6,226 nt of DNA, from NCBI GenBank assembly GCA_031282125.1, contig JAITEH010000095.1, positions 1 to 6,226 on the forward strand, given 5' to 3'. Positions 1 to 6,226 of the stretch are shown piece by piece. This DNA is from Campylobacteraceae bacterium. Lineage in GTDB: Bacteria > Campylobacterota > Campylobacteria > Campylobacterales > Campylobacteraceae. The notes under the pieces were generated by a model, which was given only the letters and a program-made list of their open reading frames with translations, did not search any database and had not been told where the DNA came from. Numbering within the stretch: the first letter of the stretch is position 1; every line of letters starts with the position of its first letter. The translations under genes were made by a program, and so were the position numbers.

Positions 1-180
1 ATCGTCTATGTCGTCTTCATACTCAAAACGAAAAAATCGTTCGTAACCCAGCTTTTCCAATTCATCGTCTAAAAATTGCGGCAGTATATTTTTTTGCTTA
101 CATTTTGCGATAATCGCCTCTATATCCTCTTCTGCGATGCTGCCAAAACGCATCTCCAAAACAGCTTCTTCTCTCGTCAT
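1..180 (-). CDS. Small acidic hypothetical protein, 5' part only (runs off the window)
   Basis: I do not recognise this gene. Its first 60 codons are open from an ATG at 180 to the left edge, and no stop is reached, so the C-terminus is missing. The visible part begins MTREEAVLEMRFGS. It has 18 Asp/Glu against 8 Lys/Arg, about -10 net charge, and ends in a very acidic stretch (YEDDIDD). Residues about 14-29 and 36-45 look helical. There is one Cys (residue 26), no signal peptide and no membrane segment, so it is probably a cytoplasmic protein. The ATG at 180 is the first in frame after a TAA (207-205), and an AAGAGGG ribosome binding site lies just upstream, which supports both the start and the gene being real. 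It follows gltD by 63 bp on the same strand with no clear terminator between, so cotranscription with gltBD is plausible. That does not show a shared function. Confidence 0.72.
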   Translation of the reverse strand, partial: MTREEAVLEMRFGSIAEEDIEAIIAKCKQKNILPQFLDDELEKLGYERFFRFEYEDDIDD

Positions 181-243
181 ACACCCTCTTATATACGAAA
201 TCAGTTATGATAAAGCCTGCGCACTTAAAAAATCATAAAACAT
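181..243 (-). other. gltD to small-gene intergenic gap with a weak inverted repeat
   Basis: This 63-bp spacer contains a perfect 7-bp inverted repeat, TTATGAT at 205-211 and ATCATAA at 232-238, with a 20-nt loop. The arms are A/T rich and the loop is long. The T run (226-231 as A's on the plus strand) lies inside the loop rather than after the second arm, so it does not have the form of an intrinsic terminator. A TATCAT (212-207) and a TATATAAG stretch (197-190) could be -10-like, but neither has convincing upstream context. The simplest reading is readthrough from gltBD into the small gene. Confidence 0.4.
184..190 (-). promoter_or_regulatory. Ribosome binding site of the small downstream gene
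   Basis: The minus strand reads AAGAGGG, then TGT, then the ATG at 180. The GAGG core is complementary to the 16S anti-Shine-Dalgarno sequence. It sits about 4 nt from the ATG, which is a little tight but workable. It favours the ATG at 180 over the second Met codon at residue 10. Confidence 0.55.
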
Positions 244-1629
244 TTACAGCGATAAATCTTTCAATATCTGCAAGGCTGCCATCTTGCCGTCAGCCGCCGC
301 AGTTACGACTAAAGCAGCGCCTCTCATGCAGTCTCCTCCTGCATAAACTCCTGCTTTACTTGTGCGGTAAGCGTTATCGGTTGCAATTGCGCCGCGGTTA
401 TTTACGTCTATGCCGTTTTCAGCCAAAAATGCAGGAATACTCGGCGTAAATCCAAGTGCAAAAATCACCACGTCGGCGTCGATTTTGAAATCGCTGCCTT
501 TGACTATCTCCACGCTTTGGCGTCCTGTTGCATTTTTATCGCTCATGATAGTTTTTTGCATGTTAAGCCCGATGACATTTCCCTCGCTGTTCACGATAAC
601 GTCGCGCGGAGCCGCATTGTAGATGAAATTCACGCCCTCGTCAAGCGCATTTTTAAACTCTTTTTTGGAGCCCGGCATATTGAATTTATCGCGTCGGTAA
701 AGGCATGTAACGCTCTTGGCATTCTCTCTTATCGATGAGCGCAGGCAGTCCATAGCCGTATCGCCGCCGCCTACTACCACGACGTTTTTGTTAAATACGT
801 CGATGTCCGTATCAATCTCTTCTTTGAACTGCTTTTTTTGAATATTGCGCAGAAAATCTACCGCCATGATTGTGCCGTTGGCGTTTTCGTTGTTGATATT
901 GGCGCGATTTGGAAGCTCTGCGCCCATGCCTAAAAATACGGCGTTGTGCGAATTGATAAGGTTGGCAAACGGTATATCTTTGCCCACTTCGATACCTGTT
1001 TGCAGTTCCATTCCCGCCTCAACCAGCCAATTTATCCTTCGTGCGATAATCTCTTTTTCTATCTTAAATCCAGGTATGCCGTAAGTCAAAAGCCCGCCAG
1101 CTCTGCTGCGTTTTTCATACATGACGACTTTTACGCCTGCTCTTAGAAGATATGTCGCGGCAGATATGGAAGCGGGACCTGAACCCACGATAGCGACTGA
1201 TTTATCTGTTTTTTTCGCGGCAAAAAGAGGTTTTAGCCCGTTTCTAAAGCCGTTTTCGCTTATCGCCGTTTCGATAGCGCCTATCGTTACGGCTCCATAT
1301 CCGTCGTTCAACGAACAGTCTCCCTCGCAAAGTCTATCCTGCGGACATACGCGCCCAGTAATCTCGGGGAACGGATTGCTCTCATTCGACAGTGCAAACG
1401 CCGTTTTTATATCTGTCCTTGTGCCTATGGCTTTAAGCCAGAAAGGGATAAAGTTATGCAGAGGACATTTGTTGTGACAAAACGGGTCGCCGCACTGTAT
1501 GCATCGGCTTGCCTGCTCTGTTATATCGTCTTTTGACAACAACTCGTAAATCTCTTTAAAATCTTTAGTTCTCTCATCTACGGAGCGTTTTTTAATCTCT
1601 GTTCTTTCTATAGTTAAAAATTCTTGCAT
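244..1629 (-). CDS. gltD: Glutamate synthase small (beta) subunit, NAD(P)H-dependent, FAD and Fe-S protein
   Basis: GltD is the electron-input subunit of glutamate synthase. It oxidises NADPH through FAD and passes electrons through two 4Fe-4S clusters to FMN and Fe-S in GltB. It acts in the cytoplasm. The 461-residue length is close to the E. coli protein. The N-terminal domain carries the cluster cysteines: C43, C46, C51 and C55 (RCIQCGDPFCHNKCP), then C95, C101 and C105 (GRVCPQDRLCEGDC). The FAD-binding Rossmann motif is VAIVGSGPAS at about 145-154, followed by GGLLTYGIPGFK at 178-189. The nucleotide-binding domain has VVVVGGGDTAMDC at 283-295, then YRRDKFNMPGS at 311-321, as in NADPH-using relatives. 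The C-terminal FAD motif is GVYAGGDCMRGA near 427-438. The start codon lies 1 nt after the gltB stop and has a strong Shine-Dalgarno sequence inside gltB, so the two are probably translationally coupled. Preference for NADPH over NADH is inferred from family resemblance. Confidence 0.97.
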   Translation of the reverse strand: MQEFLTIERTEIKKRSVDERTKDFKEIYELLSKDDITEQASRCIQCGDPFCHNKCPLHNFIPFWLKAIGTRTDIKTAFALSNESNPFPEITGRVCPQDRLCEGDCSLNDGYGAVTIGAIETAISENGFRNGLKPLFAAKKTDKSVAIVGSGPASISAATYLLRAGVKVVMYEKRSRAGGLLTYGIPGFKIEKEIIARRINWLVEAGMELQTGIEVGKDIPFANLINSHNAVFLGMGAELPNRANINNENANGTIMAVDFLRNIQKKQFKEEIDTDIDVFNKNVVVVGGGDTAMDCLRSSIRENAKSVTCLYRRDKFNMPGSKKEFKNALDEGVNFIYNAAPRDVIVNSEGNVIGLNMQKTIMSDKNATGRQSVEIVKGSDFKIDADVVIFALGFTPSIPAFLAENGIDVNNRGAIATDNAYRTSKAGVYAGGDCMRGAALVVTAAADGKMAALQILKDLSL

Positions 1630-1630
1630 A

Positions 1631-4600
1631 TTAATTTCCCTCCCCCGGGCTTAATGGGAGTCTGGTCATATCTTTGGGATATACCATCCAAAAATCTCTT
1701 ATCGAGTGCCTGAAACTATCCATGATGAGCCTTGCTTTAACGCTTTGCGTTTCGTTGATGTGCGATCTTAGAAGTTTTTTCAAGATGTGTCTTGCTTCGT
1801 CCATCTCGTCCGTGTCTATACGTACGGCTTTGACAAGCTCTTGGTTTAGTTTGTCTATAAAATCATGATCTTTGTCATAGATAAAAGCTACGCCGCCTGT
1901 CATTCCCGCGCCAAAATTCATACCTGTTTTTCCAAGTATCAGCACTTCGCCGCCCGTCATGTATTCGCATGCATGGTCTCCCGTGCCTTCGACGATTGCT
2001 ACAGCGCCCGAATTTCTCACGCAAAATCTCTCGCCGACGTTGCCTGCGACAAAAAGTTTGCCGCCTGTCGCTCCGTAAAGGCATGTATTGCCTGCGCATG
2101 AAAAATATTCGCCTTGAACTTTAGGAGTAATGACTATTTTGCCGCCGTTCATTCCCTTACCGACGTAATCATTCGCCACTCCGTGCAGATTAATCGTAAC
2201 GCCGTTAATCAAAAATGCGCCCAGCGATTGTCCCGCTATGCCGTTTAGGTTGTAAACGATGCTATCTTCGCTTAAGCCTTTATTGCCGTAAAATTTTGCG
2301 AGTTCACCGCTTGTCTTTGCGCCGAAACTTCGGTTGGTGTTGGTTATCGTTTTGTTGATTACGATGTATTCGTTTTTGTTTTCTATGACTTTATAAGCCT
2401 CTTTTAGTATCTCGCTCTCATATTCGTTTTTGTCATACGGAGGATTTGAAGGCTTTTGGCAGGTGTTGATACCGTCTATATTTGTCAAAATAGCGCTAAA
2501 ATCGAACTTTTTGGCAAATTCGTCGTCTTTAACGCTCAAAAGCTCGCTTCGTCCGACAATCTCGCCAAGCGATGTGTAACCCAAAGAGGCGAGTATCTCT
2601 CTCACATCTTCAGCCAAAAGCGTGAAGTAATTGACTATTTTATCAACTGTGCCTTTGAAGTTTTGCCTGCATTCGTCGTTTTGAGTAGCCACGCCAACAG
2701 AACAGCGGTTTAGATGGCAGACGCGCAGCATTTTACAGCCCAAAATCGTCAGCATGAGCGTACCGAACGCATAACTTTCAGCTCCCAAAAGAGCGGCTTT
2801 GATGATGTCAAGACCGATTTTTAGACCGCCGTCGGTTTGTAAGTGTACAAACTCTCTTAAGTTGTTGTATTTTAGCGCGTTGTGAGCTTCGCTAAGACCT
2901 ATTTCCCATGGATTTCCTGCGAATTTTATAGATGTCAATGGAGCAGCGCCCGTACCGCCGTCGTTGCCTGAAATGATGATTTTATCCGCATAAGCTTTTG
3001 CCACGCCTGCTGCTATCGTGCCGACTCCTGCTGTGGAGACGAGTTTGACGGTGATAATTGCTTCTGGATTTACCTGTTTTAAGTCAAATATCAACTGCGC
3101 CAAATCCTCGATAGAGTAGATATCGTGATGAGGCGGCGGAGAGATAAGCGTAACGCCAGGGATTGTATAGCGAAGACTTGCTATCAGCGGCGTTACTTTG
3201 TGTCCTGGAAGCTGTCCGCCTTCTCCAGGTTTCGCGCCTTGAGCGACTTTGATTTGTATCTCTTTCGCACTTCTTAAATACTCGGGTGTAACGCCAAATC
3301 TTCCCGAAGCTATCTGTTTGATTTTGGAGTTTTTAATGCTTTTTAGTCTCTCGGGAGCTTCGCCGCCTTCGCCTGAATTTGACATGCCGCCAAGCTTGTG
3401 CATGGCAAGCGCGATAGCTTCATGAGCTTCTGGCGATATAGAGCCAAGACTCATAGCCGCGCCGTTGAAGCGTTTGAATATTTCCGATATCGGCTCGACT
3501 TGTTTGATGTCTATCGGTTTTCTGTCGGATTTGATGTCAAAAAAGTCGCGTATCATTTTGAAATTTCTTGACAATATAAGGTTTTTTACATTTTCGTAGT
3601 CGGATTTCAGTCCGCTGTGCGCCGTTTGATGAATCGCATGTATGACGCGCGGAGCGTAGTCGTGGTACTCGCCACCGTCCATGTATTTGTAAAATCCGCC
3701 GATTTCCAAAGGAAACATCTTCGTGCGCGTATCAAGCTCGTAAGCTTTTGCGTGATTTAACTCTATGCGTTTTTCTATATCGTCGTAATCAAGTCCCGAT
3801 AAAATACAAATAGCATTTCTAAAACAGTCGTTTACAATCCTTGAGGATAGTCCTATGATGTCAAAATGCCCTGAATTTCTATATGACGCTATCGTTGAAA
3901 TGCCCATTTTGGAGATGATTTTAAGCAGACCCTGACCAAGCGCATGATTGATATTTTTCAAAGCCTCTTTTGTGTCGTAACTGTCCATGTCTCTTGATTT
4001 TGCCATATCCAAAGCAGTCGCATACAGTAGATACGGATACACTGCGCTTGCGCCAAACGCTATCAAAACGGCAGTAGAGTGCGAATCAAAAACTTCGCCC
4101 GTTATCGCTACGATGGAAGCTTTGTGTCTCACGCCGCTGTCCAAAAGAGCGTTGTTTACGCGTCCTACGACCATCGCCATAGGGATACATTTGTGCGTTT
4201 TGTCAAGTCCTCTGTCGTCCAAAAATACTATATGTATATTTTCATTTCTGACCGCTTCTACGATATCGTAAACTAAGTCCTCCAAAGAACCGTGCAGGTT
4301 TTCTTCATAAAGCGTTGAAAACGTGCGGCATTTGTACTCTTTTTTGTAAAGCGGCTGATTTGGGTCGCCGAAGCTTTTCAAAACTTCTATGCGCTCTTGC
4401 GTCAGCACTGGAGAGACGGATTTGATACGGAAAGCATGGAGCGGCGCTTCATCTAAGATATTGTGAGTTTGACCAAAATCCGTATTTAAGCTCATGACGA
4501 CCATCTCTCTTATCGGGTCGATAGGCGGATTTGTAACTTGTGCAAATTTTTGCTTGAAAAAGTCCGTGAAAAATCGTTGCTTTTGGCTGAATGCGGCAAG

Positions 4601-6055
4601 CGGCGTATCGTCTCCCATGGAGCCCGTAGCCTCTTTGCCAGCCTTCATCATGGGTTCGACTATCATCTCTCTTATCTCTTGCGTGATATTGTTGTATCGC
4701 TGAAGATACTCTAAATTGCCCAGCTGATAATCTTGCGTATTGGCAAATAAAATATCCACATACTCCTGCAAATAAAACATATTTTTATTAAGCCATTCTG
4801 TGTAAGGGTGGGAGTTCTTGAGATAGTCGTTTATCTCGGGATTTTTCATCACTTTGCCAAATTTCAGATCGACTCCAAGCATTTCGCCGCTTTGCAGTCG
4901 TCCGCGCTCCAAGATATTCTCTTCGTCTATTTTCAGTACGCCGTACTCGCTTGCGATTAATATCCTGTTGTCTTTTGTGATGATGTATTTTGCAGGGCGG
5001 AGTCCGTTTCTGTCCAAAATACATGCTATGTATCTACCATCGGTTAGAGAGATAGCCGCAGGTCCATCCCAAGGCTCGAAGCTATTGCTTGCGTACTCGT
5101 AAAACGACCTGAGTTTCGCGTCTATGTGCGGAGAGTTTTGCCATGGAGCTGGTATCAAAACGCGCGCGGCTTTGAAAAAATCATAACCGTTCGCAAGTAA
5201 AAATTCAAACATATTATCCAAGCTTGCGCTGTCGCTGATATCGTCAGCCGTAACGGGAAGCAAAGTCCGCATCTCTTTGTCGGAGTAAACGGAGCTTTTC
5301 AAAAATTCGCTTTTTGTTTTTAGATTGAAGCGGTTGGCGATTATGGAGTTTATCTCTCCGTTGTGCGCTAGTGTGCGAAACGGCTGCGCGAGTTTCCATC
5401 GCGGAAGCGTATTGGTAGAAAAACGCTGATGAAACAGTGCGAAAACAGCCTTAAAATTGCTGTTTTGCAAATCTTTGTAAAACTCTCTTAGATAGGTCGG
5501 CATGACCAGACCTTTATAAGAGATGGTTTTATTTGAAAATGACGATATATAAAAATCATCATCGTCTTTGAGAGTATTTTCGATATTGCGTCTGGTTAAA
5601 TACAAAAGCGCTTCAAAACGTTTTGTAGCAATAAGTGAATTTGGTATGACAAAAACCTGCGTAATTTTTGGAAGAGTTTTAAGTGCAAGTTCTCCCAGCG
5701 CGTTTACGTCTATCGGCACATCGCGGTACAGCAGAACTTTCAAATCGTTATCTTGGCAAATCTCTTCAAATACGCTTCTTTGTTCGTCTTTTATAAAAAA
5801 AACCTGAGCTACTGCAAACTGTTTTGGCAAATCAACGCCAAGTTTTGCAGCCTCTTTTTTCATAAATTCCACAGGCAGAGAAAAAAGCAATCCGCTGCCG
5901 TCCCCGCTTTTGCCGTCGGCGGCGATAGCGCCTCTATGCACCATGCGTTCAAGCGCCGAAATAGCGTCCTTAACAATATCGTGTGAAGCTATGTTGTTAG
6001 TGTTCGCAAGCAGCCCGAAACCGCAGTTATCTTTGTAACTCTTATATAGTTCCAT
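1631..6055 (-). CDS. gltB: Glutamate synthase large (alpha) subunit, glutamine amidotransferase and FMN/3Fe-4S synthase
   Basis: GltB catalyses glutamine + 2-oxoglutarate + 2 e- to 2 glutamate, using electrons from GltD, in the cytoplasm. Its 1474 residues (from the ATG) match the family (about 1,490 in E. coli). Residues 1-10 look like the short propeptide, with the presumed catalytic nucleophile Cys11 in NCGFGLL. The type II glutaminase domain (about 11-430) shows HRGAIAADGKSGDGSG (40-55), QRFSTNT (210-216), AHNGEIN with likely oxyanion residues N232/G233 (230-236), and LDRNGLRPAKY (347-357). A central domain follows to about 790. The FMN synthase domain (about 800-1200) has GAAMSLGSISPEAHEA, KVAQGAKPGEGGQLPG (936-951), SPPPHHDIYSIEDLA and ISGNDGGTGAAP. 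The 3Fe-4S cysteines are C1107, C1113 and C1118 (CKMLRVCHLNRC). The C-terminal Gly-rich beta-helix (GXGXG) domain spans about 1230-1430. A TTG at 6058 is also in frame, but the ATG at 6055 has better spacing to the AAAGGTGA motif. It is first in the operon, directly before gltD. Confidence 0.97.
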   Translation of the reverse strand: MELYKSYKDNCGFGLLANTNNIASHDIVKDAISALERMVHRGAIAADGKSGDGSGLLFSLPVEFMKKEAAKLGVDLPKQFAVAQVFFIKDEQRSVFEEICQDNDLKVLLYRDVPIDVNALGELALKTLPKITQVFVIPNSLIATKRFEALLYLTRRNIENTLKDDDDFYISSFSNKTISYKGLVMPTYLREFYKDLQNSNFKAVFALFHQRFSTNTLPRWKLAQPFRTLAHNGEINSIIANRFNLKTKSEFLKSSVYSDKEMRTLLPVTADDISDSASLDNMFEFLLANGYDFFKAARVLIPAPWQNSPHIDAKLRSFYEYASNSFEPWDGPAAISLTDGRYIACILDRNGLRPAKYIITKDNRILIASEYGVLKIDEENILERGRLQSGEMLGVDLKFGKVMKNPEINDYLKNSHPYTEWLNKNMFYLQEYVDILFANTQDYQLGNLEYLQRYNNITQEIREMIVEPMMKAGKEATGSMGDDTPLAAFSQKQRFFTDFFKQKFAQVTNPPIDPIREMVVMSLNTDFGQTHNILDEAPLHAFRIKSVSPVLTQERIEVLKSFGDPNQPLYKKEYKCRTFSTLYEENLHGSLEDLVYDIVEAVRNENIHIVFLDDRGLDKTHKCIPMAMVVGRVNNALLDSGVRHKASIVAITGEVFDSHSTAVLIAFGASAVYPYLLYATALDMAKSRDMDSYDTKEALKNINHALGQGLLKIISKMGISTIASYRNSGHFDIIGLSSRIVNDCFRNAICILSGLDYDDIEKRIELNHAKAYELDTRTKMFPLEIGGFYKYMDGGEYHDYAPRVIHAIHQTAHSGLKSDYENVKNLILSRNFKMIRDFFDIKSDRKPIDIKQVEPISEIFKRFNGAAMSLGSISPEAHEAIALAMHKLGGMSNSGEGGEAPERLKSIKNSKIKQIASGRFGVTPEYLRSAKEIQIKVAQGAKPGEGGQLPGHKVTPLIASLRYTIPGVTLISPPPHHDIYSIEDLAQLIFDLKQVNPEAIITVKLVSTAGVGTIAAGVAKAYADKIIISGNDGGTGAAPLTSIKFAGNPWEIGLSEAHNALKYNNLREFVHLQTDGGLKIGLDIIKAALLGAESYAFGTLMLTILGCKMLRVCHLNRCSVGVATQNDECRQNFKGTVDKIVNYFTLLAEDVREILASLGYTSLGEIVGRSELLSVKDDEFAKKFDFSAILTNIDGINTCQKPSNPPYDKNEYESEILKEAYKVIENKNEYIVINKTITNTNRSFGAKTSGELAKFYGNKGLSEDSIVYNLNGIAGQSLGAFLINGVTINLHGVANDYVGKGMNGGKIVITPKVQGEYFSCAGNTCLYGATGGKLFVAGNVGERFCVRNSGAVAIVEGTGDHACEYMTGGEVLILGKTGMNFGAGMTGGVAFIYDKDHDFIDKLNQELVKAVRIDTDEMDEARHILKKLLRSHINETQSVKARLIMDSFRHSIRDFWMVYPKDMTRLPLSPGEGN
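1638..1646 (-). promoter_or_regulatory. gltD ribosome binding site embedded in the 3' end of gltB
   Basis: The minus strand reads GGGGGAGGG, an 8-nt spacer (AAATTAAT), then the gltD ATG at 1629. The purine-rich core is an excellent match to the anti-Shine-Dalgarno sequence at near-ideal spacing. It lies inside the last codons of gltB (Pro-Gly-Glu-Gly-Asn-stop), so ribosomes finishing GltB pass over the site just before the GltD start. This fits coupled, near-equimolar synthesis of the two subunits. Confidence 0.8.
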
Positions 6056-6058
6056 CAA

Positions 6059-6066
6059 TCACCTTT
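6059..6066 (-). promoter_or_regulatory. gltB ribosome binding site
   Basis: The minus strand reads AAAGGTGA-TTG-ATG. AGGTGA pairs with the UCACCU part of the anti-Shine-Dalgarno sequence. Three nt separate the end of the motif from the ATG at 6055, and none separate it from the TTG at 6058, so the ATG is the better start. The TGA at the end of the motif is an in-frame stop, which rules out any start further upstream. Confidence 0.65.
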
Positions 6067-6098
6067 GCATATTTAAACAGGTCAAAAAAAAGTTCAAC

Positions 6099-6127
6099 AA
6101 TATACCAAAAAAAAACTTTAATATCAA
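6099..6127 (-). promoter_or_regulatory. Predicted sigma70-type promoter of the gltBD operon
   Basis: On the minus strand there is TTGATA (6127-6122, five of six bases of TTGACA), a 17-nt spacer (6121-6105), and TATATT (6104-6099, five of six bases of TATAAT). TGG sits directly before the -10, giving an extended -10 element. The spacer holds a run of nine T's, in keeping with the T-rich DNA upstream of -10 boxes in Campylobacter promoters, where the -35 is often weak. Transcription would begin near 6092-6094, giving a leader of roughly 37-39 nt before the gltB ATG. The start site is predicted, not measured. Confidence 0.62.
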
Positions 6128-6169
6128 CTATTTGGTTTTTACGAGATTTTAGCGAATTTTTAATATCAA
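6117..6169 (-). repeat. Pair of exact 11-bp direct repeats upstream of gltB
   Basis: The minus strand carries TTGATATTAAA twice, at 6169-6159 and 6127-6117, 42 bp apart start to start, or about four helical turns. The proximal copy begins with the TTGATA assigned as the -35 box. The distal copy would be centred near -72. Such spacing could suit a regulator binding one face of the helix, but the DNA here is so A/T rich that chance is a real alternative. Confidence 0.35.
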
Positions 6170-6226
6170 AAATAAAATTAAAATTCAATAAATTTTTCGA
6201 GAAAAGTTAAATAAAAAACAAGTTTT
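6128..6226. other. AT-rich region upstream of the gltBD promoter, no gene seen
   Basis: This stretch is strongly A/T rich, with many A and T runs and stops in all frames, and I find no coding sequence in it. It contains the distal TTGATATTAAA copy and a possible second -10-like TAAAAT (6151-6146, minus) without a properly spaced -35. There is also an imperfect TCG(C)TAAAA pair (6155-6147 and 6144-6137, minus). The end of the neighbouring gene, if close, lies beyond the window. Confidence 0.5.

Noticed and set aside
205..238. Inverted repeat TTATGAT/ATCATAA between gltD and the small gene as a terminator
   Set aside because: The arms are only 7 bp and A/T rich, the loop is 20 nt, and no T run follows the second arm in the transcription direction, so it does not have the form of an intrinsic terminator.
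1121..1477. 118-codon open frame on the plus strand inside gltD
   Set aside because: It is antisense to the conserved Fe-S and FAD motifs of GltD, has no ribosome binding site I can see, and its translation resembles no protein family. The same applies to the other plus-strand frames within gltD and gltB.
4500..4680. Repeated ATCTCTCTTAT stretches within gltB
   Set aside because: They encode recurring Ile-Arg-Glu-Met peptides (IREM near residues 461 and 515) that use the same codons. They are a by-product of coding, not a DNA repeat element.
6141..6169. Second promoter using the distal TTGATA as a -35
   Set aside because: At 16-18 nt spacing the sequence downstream is ATCTCG/TCTCGT-like, not a -10. 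The nearest TAAAAT is only 12 nt away, too close for a standard promoter.
6190..6206. Near-palindrome around TTTTTCGAGAAAA as an operator or terminator
   Set aside because: The symmetry is imperfect, made mostly of A/T runs, with no second copy or matching element. I cannot separate it from chance in DNA of this composition.
1..6226. A novel defence, mobile or biosynthetic system
   Set aside because: Almost all of the window is the intact gltBD pair. There are no transposase, integrase, CRISPR-like repeats, tRNA or toxin-antitoxin features, and only one partial unknown gene.

Overview
This window looks like ordinary chromosomal housekeeping DNA from a member of the Campylobacterota, most likely a Campylobacter or close relative. 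The evidence is the style of the proteins, AT-rich intergenic DNA with long A/T tracts, and frequent AAA, ATA and AGA codons. Sampled coding lines run from about 35 to 57% G+C by eye. That fits a mid-GC species in the group better than the very AT-rich C. jejuni. The species cannot be named from the sequence alone.

All supported genes lie on the minus strand, so the window reads from right to left. At the right edge (6059-6226) is an AT-rich leader region. It carries a convincing sigma70-type promoter (TTGATA, 17 nt, extended TGG-TATATT) and a Shine-Dalgarno-like sequence. Next comes gltB (6055-1631), the large subunit of glutamate synthase. One base after its stop codon comes gltD (1629-244), the small subunit. 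The gltD ribosome binding site lies inside the last codons of gltB. After a 63-bp gap without a strong terminator, a small acidic protein of unknown function begins (180) and runs off the left edge of the window.

GltB and GltD together form glutamate synthase (GOGAT). GltD takes electrons from NAD(P)H through FAD, and iron-sulfur clusters pass them to FMN in GltB. GltB hydrolyses glutamine, channels the ammonia to 2-oxoglutarate and reduces the product to glutamate. With glutamine synthetase this is the GS-GOGAT route of ammonia assimilation. Every motif I checked is present and both frames are intact, so both subunits should be functional.

I see no mobile element, CRISPR array, RNA gene or new multi-gene system. 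The points most worth a second look are the unknown small gene downstream of gltD, an exact 11-bp direct repeat in the gltB promoter region whose proximal copy contains the -35 box, and the T tracts on either side of the -10 element.
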